A stretch of 22,647 nt of DNA from a virus. The stretch is from positions 1 to 22,647 of the IMG/VR virus record IMGVR_UViG_3300034190_000197; one strand, written 5' to 3'. The notes beneath the pieces are model-generated. The model saw only the letters and a list, made by a program, of their open reading frames with translations. It was not told the DNA's origin and did no database searches. Shown here one piece after another: positions 16,983-22,647 of this stretch. Within the stretch, counting starts at the first letter, position 1, and each line of letters starts with the position of its first letter. A program made the position numbers and the translations under genes.

Positions 16983-18013
16983 GATCCGAACCATCCTCCA
17001 ATTCTCTGACCCCAGGTTTCATCTCCACCTTTCTTGACCTTGCTGTTTGCAAATCCATAGCCCTGGATGCCCCCGGTAATTGCTGAACCTAATGGGTCAG
17101 AATAGTTGCCGGCAAACTGATTAGAGGTCTGAGGACCATTCTGGGTGAGCATCCCGTTCTTGTAGTCCGCGTAAACATTTGAAGCGAAGTCTCGGTTGCC
17201 CTCAAAGCGCATACGTTCATCATTCATTCGAGCCTGATCATAACCTTGGAGAGCACCCCCGGCGCCCATGCCCATTTGGTAACCTGTGTTGGCCGTGTTC
17301 ATACCTGAGTTGTAGGCATTCTCGATCGAGTTATTGGCTGCACCAGCGTTCATCAATGCGTTACCTTGATCGGCAAATGCTTGGCGCTGTTCACCCAGAG
17401 ACTGAGTGCGGAGGCCATCAAGAACTTGGGAAGACACATCCGCGCGGCGGTCATCGTAGGCACGCTCGGCTACTGCTGTAGCTACACCGGCGCGACTGGA
17501 GTTTGTATTACCCGAGCCACTTGCAGCCATATCAATGCCTGTCAGCGTGTTCTCTTGTAGGTTGCGACGATCGTCACGCATTGCGGCGTTAACCAGGGGG
17601 TTCATGTTGTCCATGGCATACTGGTTTGCAGTGTCCATGCGTCCCTGTGCAGACACGCCATTAGCCATACCCTGGTACTGGTCGTACAAACCACGGGCGT
17701 TTGCGCCAAAGCCTGCATTAGCACCAGCCATGTCAAAACCACGGTTCATGATGCCCATTGAGGCATCCCCGTAACCTCTGGCTGCGCCGGTCTGGTAACC
17801 ATTGGGGCCAGCATAGGTGGGTCCACCGTAGAAACCTGCGGCTAACCGGGCATCGTTGGCAGCTTGGCCGCCTTCTAATGCTTTGTCTGTGTATGGTTTG
17901 TATTGGTTGAAGCCAGCCATGTTCTGGCGGTTTGCTTCGTCTGCGGCGTTACTCTGTTTGTTTGCGCTGTAGAGACCTACACCGACGGATGCGATTGTTG
18001 CGATCCATGCCAT
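16979..18013 (-). CDS. Probable internal virion / DNA-transfer protein, Gly/Asn-rich
   Basis: 344 residues from MAWIATIASV at 18013, with GAGGA seven bases upstream; a GTG at 18031 in the same frame overlaps the previous gene and is less likely. A hydrophobic N-terminal segment (WIATIASVGVGLY) precedes a long region rich in Gly, Ala, Asn and Met. Residues near 140-175 hold MRDDRRNLQENTLTGIDMAASGSG and NSSRAGVATAVAERAYDDRR, a pattern I associate with podovirus internal or DNA-transfer proteins. The C-terminal part alternates short helices and Gly turns (ITGGIQGYGFANSK). The composition fits a protein that unfolds through the tail and refolds in the cell envelope. The specific family is uncertain. 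Confidence 0.65.
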   Translation of the reverse strand: MAWIATIASVGVGLYSANKQSNAADEANRQNMAGFNQYKPYTDKALEGGQAANDARLAAGFYGGPTYAGPNGYQTGAARGYGDASMGIMNRGFDMAGANAGFGANARGLYDQYQGMANGVSAQGRMDTANQYAMDNMNPLVNAAMRDDRRNLQENTLTGIDMAASGSGNTNSSRAGVATAVAERAYDDRRADVSSQVLDGLRTQSLGEQRQAFADQGNALMNAGAANNSIENAYNSGMNTANTGYQMGMGAGGALQGYDQARMNDERMRFEGNRDFASNVYADYKNGMLTQNGPQTSNQFAGNYSDPLGSAITGGIQGYGFANSKVKKGGDETWGQRIGGWFGS

Positions 18014-18017
18014 ATTA

Positions 18018-18533
18018 TTATTCCTCTTCACTCATCAGTGTGTGGGTTTGCATAAAGTCCTCGAGGCCAGACAGATCTGGTTCCTCCAAACCCATTGCTG
18101 AGTAAGTTGGGCTTATGACCTCTTCTTCTATGTCTGAGAGATCTTCTTCTTGGTTGTGCTTTGTTAGATGCACGGTCGTTAGGATTGCATCCTCGAGGAC
18201 GTGGAAGGCCCTCTTGGATCCCGCCGGTGAGACGAAGGTCACAGGTGCAACCAGGTCCTGTTTGCCACCATTCTCAGAAACAACCAGGACGCGGCCTTGC
18301 ATCAGGAAAGTCAGGTGAGGCAGCTTGTGTAGCTTACCTACGCAGACCGTACCTTCAGGCATAAACAGCTGTCGTGCATACTGGGCACAGCCATATTCGT
18401 CGCTCACAGGGGTAAAGTAATGCTCAACAGTAGCGTCCAGCTGTCTGTCTTGGATGTCTCCACGCTCAATACCAAGGTCGAGAATATACTGAAGAGAGGA
18501 GATGTCAGATCGTATGTTAAGGTCATGCTTCAT
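18018..18533 (-). CDS. Cupin-fold phage protein
   Basis: 171 residues from the ATG at 18533, which shares ATGA with the stop of the preceding gene; a TTG further upstream is unlikely. Residues 55-122 read as a small beta barrel: FMPEGTVCVGKLHKLPHLTFLMQGRVLVV, a glycine turn, then LVAPVTFVSPAGSKRAFHVLEDAILTTVH. His69, His73, His111 and His122 are placed as in metal-binding cupins. The tail after 127 is very acidic. Similar single-cupin proteins occur among structural genes of many phages, with unknown roles; enzyme and virion-decoration functions are both possible. The surrounding genes suggest it is made with the tail and ejection proteins. Confidence 0.7.
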   Translation of the reverse strand: MKHDLNIRSDISSLQYILDLGIERGDIQDRQLDATVEHYFTPVSDEYGCAQYARQLFMPEGTVCVGKLHKLPHLTFLMQGRVLVVSENGGKQDLVAPVTFVSPAGSKRAFHVLEDAILTTVHLTKHNQEEDLSDIEEEVISPTYSAMGLEEPDLSGLEDFMQTHTLMSEEE

Positions 18534-18811
18534 ACTGCCACCCAAGATGTACCGTTATAGACAACAAGACCCTCGGATCCGTCACCTTTAGGGTCCCAGG
18601 GAGATACAGCATAGCGAACCATGCCCTTCCTGGAGTTATCGGGTTGCCGGTCGGTGGCTTGGATTGACGCATCCGCGAGAGACTGGATGACAGCCTCGAT
18701 TTCACGGTATTCCTCCTGGACGTAGTTGCCCAGGTTCTCTTTTGCCAACAAAGGTATCTGCCGCCGGACATAGCGGTTGACCAGGAGATTAAGTTTATCT
18801 GATAGAGACAT
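18530..18811 (-). CDS. Small protein after the nozzle gene (unknown)
   Basis: 93 residues; the ATG has a strong GGAGGT site five bases upstream and lies three bases after the preceding stop. The N-terminal half is helical (MSLSDKLNLLVNRYVRRQIPLLAKENLGNYVQEEYREIEAVIQSL). The C terminus ends in GLVVYNGTSWVAV, a strand motif also common in phage fibre linkers (compare WDGTEW in the long fibre). This arrangement suggests a small tail-attached or fibre-linking piece. It overlaps the cupin gene by four bases. No precise function is recognised. Confidence 0.8.
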   Translation of the reverse strand: MSLSDKLNLLVNRYVRRQIPLLAKENLGNYVQEEYREIEAVIQSLADASIQATDRQPDNSRKGMVRYAVSPWDPKGDGSEGLVVYNGTSWVAV

Positions 18812-18814
18812 AAA

Positions 18815-20416
18815 TTACCTCCGACCTGTCACTTGGAGATCAACGTCCATACCTGAGAAGTTAAAGTCTTTTATGGTTGCGCTTGTCATCTTGTAGGACA
18901 GATAGCGGCCTGAGATCCGGGTATCGACCTTATAGGACGTGTTGCTATCAAAGGTGATGTCGGGCCCATAATTAGGGGTGCCGGTGGGTATGTCAGCTGC
19001 GCCAAAGGTGAAACTAAACTCACCGTCAGAGTTCACCGTTGAAACCTGAGGTAGCATCTTACTGATCACCTTGTAGCCACTAAGAGACAAGCCTTGCTCA
19101 TCAAGATCAATACCCTGGCGCTCAAGGATGAAGGGCTCAGAATAAGTCGTATCAACAGAGAAAGACAGGGACCCAGTGTCCGCGAGGTCAATACCATAGA
19201 GTTTACTCTGGGTCACACCCCCACCAACTGTAGAAATTACGATAGGGTGCCTGGCATATGGGCTCTCCTGGTCATGGTAGGAACCACCGATAGACGCATA
19301 GGTCTGCGTGGCATCTGCATATGAGAACACCGAGTTTACGTTGGCTTCAGTCCCTGTGATTACATTAGGGAGATCCTGGAAGGTCCAAACGTCCTCTTTG
19401 TAGTTGTACACGGCGGCTCGGTTGCACGATGTGCCATCCGTATATACGGCCATGTCATCACCGGAGTGGTAGCAGAAGTATACTTCCTCGAGATCCGTAT
19501 TGTGCATAGTGAAGCAGGCATTGTGCTTACTGTTATCGATGCCACTGAAGATGTAATCACGGACGCGACCATCGCAGATCGAGGTGCGCGTGTTACCATC
19601 AGTCATGTAGATATCGTCTCGGTCAAAGACATAATGGCGACCCTCGACCTCCGTGATGCAGTTCTGGTTAATTACACCAGCGTCATCAAAGACCTTGCGG
19701 AAGTTAAAGATGAACGTACCGCCTACGAACTCCATCATCCACACCTGGTCCTGTGAGTAGACCAGGAAGTTAGGGCCAAGGGTTGCACCATCGATGATAG
19801 GCGTCTTCATCTGTACGAGGTCATTGAAGCCAGCACTGTTGGTAAGATCAGTCTCATCCCATGTAGTAGGCACCTGGTTGGCCAGTACGGGGTCTGAGAA
19901 CCTCACACGGTTCGGGTAGGCTACGTTGGTTTCCACGGTGCCCAGCGCCAACAAGAAGTCGCCAAAAGATCTAAGAGACGTAGTACGCATCCCTGACGGC
20001 CAATTGGGGAGATCAATAAAGTTAGTCTGAGATCCTGTGCGTGAGATAGGCGTCTGATCGTCCCTGTTTAGGTACTGCACATCAGCCAGGGTTGTGGCTG
20101 TGACAGCTGGGATAGTAGACGCCGTACCTGAGGTCGTCTTCCGGGTCGTAAAGGTCCCATTAGAGAACTCGCGGACATCGAAGACATCATCTACGACCAA
20201 CACTGTGTCAAAACCAGTGAGCGAGGTGATGCCATAAGCAAACACAGGGTCGAAGGAGATATCCGAGACACCACGCATGATGGGACCACGTTGAACAGAA
20301 CCATCAGAGAACCTTACGTTCTTGGCTCTAGTGAAGGCGTTGATAGGGAGGTTGTAGGGGTCAACATCAGTGACCACGCCCACGGACCCTAGTCCACGGA
20401 TTGGTAGGTTAGGCAT
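18815..20416 (-). CDS. Probable tail nozzle / stabilisation protein (beta-propeller-like)
   Basis: 533 residues; AAGGAA lies eight bases before the ATG. The sequence is beta-rich throughout. It opens with LPIRGLGSVGVVTDVDPYNLPINAFTRAKNVRFSDGSVQRGP, an opening typical of podovirus structural proteins at the tail tip. Several blade-like repeats follow (LTGFDTVLVVDDVFDVREFSNGTF, NFLVYSQDQVWMMEFVGGTFIF, EGRHYVFDRDDIYMTDGN, NRAAVYNYKEDVWTFQDLP). Both T7 gp12 and P22 gp10 are nozzle/plug proteins of this general shape, and the size is similar. It would extend the tail below the adaptor and hold the packaged DNA in. The family link rests on pattern and position, not a search. Confidence 0.55.
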   Translation of the reverse strand: MPNLPIRGLGSVGVVTDVDPYNLPINAFTRAKNVRFSDGSVQRGPIMRGVSDISFDPVFAYGITSLTGFDTVLVVDDVFDVREFSNGTFTTRKTTSGTASTIPAVTATTLADVQYLNRDDQTPISRTGSQTNFIDLPNWPSGMRTTSLRSFGDFLLALGTVETNVAYPNRVRFSDPVLANQVPTTWDETDLTNSAGFNDLVQMKTPIIDGATLGPNFLVYSQDQVWMMEFVGGTFIFNFRKVFDDAGVINQNCITEVEGRHYVFDRDDIYMTDGNTRTSICDGRVRDYIFSGIDNSKHNACFTMHNTDLEEVYFCYHSGDDMAVYTDGTSCNRAAVYNYKEDVWTFQDLPNVITGTEANVNSVFSYADATQTYASIGGSYHDQESPYARHPIVISTVGGGVTQSKLYGIDLADTGSLSFSVDTTYSEPFILERQGIDLDEQGLSLSGYKVISKMLPQVSTVNSDGEFSFTFGAADIPTGTPNYGPDITFDSNTSYKVDTRISGRYLSYKMTSATIKDFNFSGMDVDLQVTGRR

Positions 20417-20428
20417 GGCCTGAGTTCC

Positions 20429-20974
20429 TTATGAGAATACGAATATGTAAGACTGGGGCTTGGAGAGCTTATGGGTGTACCTTACGGTGTAAGGGCTACC
20501 ATCTGCTGCATCTGCCCAAGCGGAGCTGCCAGTCCAACACGATCTATCAGATACAGCCTCTGGCTCATTTGCAGATATAAGACGACCAGAGTTATCATAG
20601 CGATCCACAGGGCACAGAAGTGGGCTGGCCTCTGAGGGCTTCTTGTATCTCTTTTCGATTAGCATCTCGTTGTTTGAAGAGAAGTAGTAGCCAACTATCA
20701 TTTCATCAGGCTTCTCAGAGTCAACGTATAGACGAACCTTGTCTGAGCCTAGACTTGCTAGGTCCACAAAGTATCTACCTGTCACAGCCTCCTGTATGAC
20801 TGAGGGGACATCCCCCATAATACGAGAAAGCGTAGAGATACTTGGTGTGACAGCACAGATAGTACCTATGCCATCACGACACGAAAAGACTATACCTGTG
20901 ATGTCACCCAATACTTCAGAGCTTAGGTTACTCAGGCTTGTGTCGGTGTGGGAGAAATAATTGCCAAGTGACAT
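20429..20974 (-). CDS. Unrecognised protein between adhesin and nozzle genes
   Basis: 181 residues; GAGG lies about seven bases before the ATG. Mixed alpha/beta composition: VLGDITGIVFSCRDGIGTICAV and TGRYFVDLASLGSDKVRLYVDSEKPDEMIVGYYFSSNNEMLIEKRY look like a small beta domain, and the last 25 residues (YTVRYTHKLSKPQSYIFVFS) end in strands. Cysteines occur at residues 32, 40, about 121 and about 146. No signal peptide or membrane segment is seen. It sits 12 bases before the nozzle gene and 10 bases after the glycine-rich protein, so a tail-tip component or adhesin helper is plausible. I recognise no family. Confidence 0.75.
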   Translation of the reverse strand: MSLGNYFSHTDTSLSNLSSEVLGDITGIVFSCRDGIGTICAVTPSISTLSRIMGDVPSVIQEAVTGRYFVDLASLGSDKVRLYVDSEKPDEMIVGYYFSSNNEMLIEKRYKKPSEASPLLCPVDRYDNSGRLISANEPEAVSDRSCWTGSSAWADAADGSPYTVRYTHKLSKPQSYIFVFS

Positions 20975-20984
20975 TTAGTGACCT

Positions 20985-21722
20985 CTAACTTGCGGGGACA
21001 GTGAAGGTAAACGTGCCGCTAGACTTAAACTCTTGCACAGTGTTACCGACTTGGAGACGTGCGTAGCCTCTATGTCCAGCTACACCAGAGCGGTTTCCTC
21101 CTTGGCCACCAGCGCCTCCTGCACCTACGATCACTGTGATTACAGTGCCTACGGGTACATCAGTGAGAGTGCCAGCAACACGAGTAGAGGCTGCACCACC
21201 ATGGCCACCGCCACCATCTGTGCCGTATGTACCGCCGTTGTCGCCACCAGCGCCACCAGCACCTGCACCATAGCTGCCTTCTGGGGCGGGCTGTGATTGC
21301 CCTTGCTGACCAACAGCATTACCACCGGGGCCATAGTAGGAGGCTTCACCAGCAAGACCAGTGTGTGCGCTAGTTGGGGCATTAAGGCCACCTATGCCAC
21401 CTGTGCTTGTGATCGTAGAGAAGGCAATTGCTGCTAGGGTAGTAGTACCACCAGTACCAGCGCGTCCTGAGCCTGTGTAGTTCTCAACGCCGTAGCCACC
21501 GCCACCACCGCCACCAATGATCTCGTAGGTTACGTTGGTTGCATTGGCTACACCATAGAAGTCTCCAAGGGATATGGGGCTACCGCTGTTAGGGACACCA
21601 GTGTTGTTAGGAGTTACAATAGAGCCATCAAGGTAAAACTGAGAGAGGCTGACGGGGCTGGAAGTTCCAAACTCAGTCTGGAGGTCAGCCAAGGATATTA
21701 CACCCGATGCTGGCAGTGTCAT
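20985..21722 (-). CDS. Glycine-rich fibre-tip / adhesin-like protein
   Basis: 245 residues; the ATG shares one base with the previous stop (TGATG). The N-terminal 60 residues carry an attachment-like pattern in which SPVSLSQFY (22-30) and SPISLGDFY (48-56) repeat, with VTPNNTGV at 36-43 between them. From residue 63 a strand leads into a Gly-rich body with GGGGGGG at 70-76, GAGAGGAGG, GGGGHGG and GAGGAGGQGG, then a strand-rich end (YARLQVGNTVQEFKSSGTFTFTV). Gly-rich blocks separated by variable loops resemble the polyglycine-sandwich adhesins known at fibre tips of some T-even phages. The likely role is receptor recognition or a tail-tip cap. The resemblance is compositional. Confidence 0.65.
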   Translation of the reverse strand: MTLPASGVISLADLQTEFGTSSPVSLSQFYLDGSIVTPNNTGVPNSGSPISLGDFYGVANATNVTYEIIGGGGGGGYGVENYTGSGRAGTGGTTTLAAIAFSTITSTGGIGGLNAPTSAHTGLAGEASYYGPGGNAVGQQGQSQPAPEGSYGAGAGGAGGDNGGTYGTDGGGGHGGAASTRVAGTLTDVPVGTVITVIVGAGGAGGQGGNRSGVAGHRGYARLQVGNTVQEFKSSGTFTFTVPAS

Positions 21723-22231
21723 CAGATAGAACCAAAGCCTGTGATGTCGCCTACAACTGTGAGATTACCAGAGGCATCCAACTTCATCTTACCTACGCCA
21801 CCTGTGGAAAACACAAGATTGGTGCCAGTCTGAGTGACCGTCCAGTCGCCTAAGTCAACTGTGGTGACATTGGCTGTCGTAATGTCTGCTGTAGGGGCCA
21901 CAAGAGTGCCAGTGAACGTAGGAGACGCCAGGGGTGCCTTAGTGTTCATCTGTGTCTGGATGCTGCTAGTGACACCACCAGTGAAGTTAAGTTCAGCTGT
22001 GGTGGCCGTGATACCATCGAGGACGTTGAGTTCAGAGGTGGAACTGGTGATGCCATCGAGGACATTCAGTTCAGCCTGTGTGGCACTCACAGCGCCGCTT
22101 AGGTTGGGCAAAGTGTTCGTTAGAGTAATCTTGAGGAGGCGGATGTGGTCGTCAGCTTGCGCAAGACCGTCAGTGGACGCGGGGTTCGTAGGGACCAAGG
22201 CGTCTAGGTAGGTTCCGGTTTCTAGGCCCAT
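21722..22231 (-). CDS. Small tail fibre protein with tandem AELNVLDGIT repeats
   Basis: 169 residues; the ATG has AAGGA seven bases upstream and is the first gene of the leftward operon in this window. The N terminus (VPTNPASTDGLAQADDHIRLLKITLTNTLPNLSG) is a pattern common at the start of small phage fibre proteins. Three 13-residue repeats follow (AELNVLDGIT, SELNVLDGIT, AELNFTGGVT), then NTKAPLASPTFTGT, a typical fibre repeat, and a beta tail ending LDASGNLTVVGDITGFGSI. It probably forms a trimeric shaft or base to which the glycine-rich protein, encoded one base later, attaches. Confidence 0.8.
   Translation of the reverse strand: MGLETGTYLDALVPTNPASTDGLAQADDHIRLLKITLTNTLPNLSGAVSATQAELNVLDGITSSTSELNVLDGITATTAELNFTGGVTSSIQTQMNTKAPLASPTFTGTLVAPTADITTANVTTVDLGDWTVTQTGTNLVFSTGGVGKMKLDASGNLTVVGDITGFGSI
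21968..22075 (-). repeat. Three tandem 39-base units in the small fibre gene
   Basis: Residues 53-62, 66-75 and 79-88 align as three units with a 13-codon period. The first two are nearly identical (AELNVLDGIT, SELNVLDGIT) and the third has drifted. Such repeats can change copy number by slippage. Confidence 0.85.
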
Positions 22232-22287
22232 CTTGGGTTCCTTTTATACTTTGGTTTTCAGGGGGGACCCCACGTTAACGAGGTCGG

Positions 22288-22304
22288 ACAACAACAACAA
22301 CAAC
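22288..22304. repeat. (ACA)n trinucleotide run
   Basis: Five ACA units plus AC, read as GTT repeats on the transcribed minus strand, about 60 bases before the first gene. An unstructured or slippage-prone leader segment. Confidence 0.8.
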
Positions 22305-22338
22305 GCGGCCTTTAGTCCCCACTTTTGAAATCGTCTTA

Positions 22339-22410
22339 TTGATTGACCCACCGGGGCCTCAGAATGACGATAGGGGACCCAAATGGGATTGATTGATTGA
22401 CATTGATTGA
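22339..22410. repeat. TTGA short tandem repeats in the leader
   Basis: TTGATTGA at 22339-22346, TTGATTGATTGA at 22389-22400 and TTGATTGA at 22403-22410, seven four-base units in all. They are A/T-rich within a G/C-rich surrounding. Confidence 0.75.
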
Positions 22411-22490
22411 TACCAGGTAGCCTAAGCCTCTGATATCGTTGGTGACTGAAGGTCAACGGATACTTTATCTGATGACGCTTGGTAGACATT

Positions 22491-22509
22491 AGGTCATTAG
22501 TGCTGACCT
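22491..22509. repeat. Inverted repeat AGGTCA-N7-TGACCT
   Basis: A perfect 6-base inverted repeat with a 7-base spacer in the non-coding leader. Further GGTCA half-sites lie nearby at 22451 and 22579. It could be an operator for a dimeric regulator; no U-run follows, so it is not a terminator. Confidence 0.5.
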
Positions 22510-22587
22510 TCTGTAATTCTTGTCTGGCTGAAGGGCTCGATCTTTAAGCACAGAATACGGACCTAAGTCACACACCTCGGTCACACC

Positions 22588-22646
22588 TTGGATGACAGAC
22601 GATCACACATCCTTGGTCCACTCTTGCCAGACCTTTGGATGACAGA
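22588..22646. repeat. Direct repeat TTGGATGACAGA, two copies
   Basis: Exact 12-base copies at 22588-22599 and 22635-22646, 47 bases apart; both are preceded by ACC or ACCT. A looser repeat G(G/A)TCACAC..CCTTGG also occurs at 22579-22591 and 22601-22616. Candidate protein-binding sites or promoter elements at the edge of the window. Confidence 0.7.
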
Positions 22647-22647
22647 T

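Larger units (their letters stand above)
22232..22647 (-). promoter_or_regulatory. Non-coding leader of the structural operon (promoter not located)
   Basis: 416 bases with no convincing gene. It holds several short repeats described separately and a good ribosome site for the first gene. I could not find a sigma70-type pair of hexamers with correct spacing in front of the first gene. Because all genes downstream read leftward from here, a promoter for the operon is expected in or to the right of this stretch. The window ends inside the repeat cluster. Confidence 0.5.

Noticed and set aside
18534-18545. Upstream TTG start for the cupin gene
   Set aside because: The ATG at 18533 overlaps the previous stop as ATGA, a common coupled start, and the TTG adds only four residues.
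22243-22248. TATAAA on the minus strand near the first gene as a -10 box
   Set aside because: It would start RNA almost at the ATG and lacks a -35 hexamer at the right distance; the ribosome site occupies the same place.
22397-22402. TTGACA on the plus strand as a -35 box
   Set aside because: It arises from the TTGA repeat run and no acceptable -10 hexamer occurs 16-18 bases later.
22244-22489. 81-codon minus-strand frame in the leader
   Set aside because: No good ribosome site, repeat-derived LLLLL from the GTT run, and biased composition; likely chance.
1-22647. CRISPR array, tRNA, insertion sequence or integrase
   Set aside because: No regularly spaced repeats with unique spacers, no cloverleaf, no transposase or recombinase motifs were found.

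Overview
This window is the structural (virion) half of a tailed double-stranded DNA phage. Every supported gene lies on the minus strand, so the transcripts run from high to low coordinates. Genes are packed end to end, with 1-, 4- and 8-base overlaps or gaps of a few bases, and nearly all have a clear Shine-Dalgarno sequence. The set (SU10/P22-type portal, terminase, acidic scaffold, SU10-like major capsid protein, short tail adaptor, ejection-type proteins, and no tape measure, sheath or tube gene) points to a podovirus-like, short-tailed phage. Several fibre motifs, such as a FDD.YLG.K linker, DLQIYHDGT repeats and AELNVLDGIT repeats, are ones I associate with marine phages. A marine proteobacterial host is therefore a reasonable guess, but this is inference. 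No integrase, repressor, lysis, replication or tRNA gene is visible.

Layout in transcription order. (1) 22647-22232: a 416-base leader without a convincing gene, rich in short repeats and probably carrying the promoter region. (2) 22231-20429: an adhesin cassette of a small fibre protein with tandem repeats, a glycine-rich adhesin-like protein and an unrecognised protein. (3) 20416-18530: a long tail nozzle-like protein and a small companion. (4) 18533-10460: a cupin-fold protein, two probable ejection proteins and a giant 1883-residue internal virion protein ending in a zinc-metallopeptidase-like domain (HEIAH). A strong intrinsic terminator with a UUCG tetraloop follows at 10424-10452. (5) 10413-8168: a small unknown protein overlapping the terminase small subunit out of frame, then the terminase large subunit. 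(6) 8165-2843: portal, a small unknown, scaffold, major capsid protein, a nested hairpin, a small unknown and the head-tail adaptor. (7) 2834-30: a long tail fibre with an alanine-rich coiled N-terminal region, repeats and a self-cleaving S74 chaperone at its C terminus.

Together these genes build the head (scaffold plus capsid around the portal), package DNA (small and large terminase), close the head and form the short tail (adaptor, nozzle). They also load proteins likely to be injected with the DNA (giant protein and its two partners) and recognise the host (two separate fibre modules). The most interesting points are the giant protein with a terminal zincin motif, the terminator abutting the ribosome binding site of the next operon, a 155-base out-of-frame overlap at the terminase small subunit, a two-stem hairpin after the capsid gene, and a conserved peptide shared by the two fibre modules.
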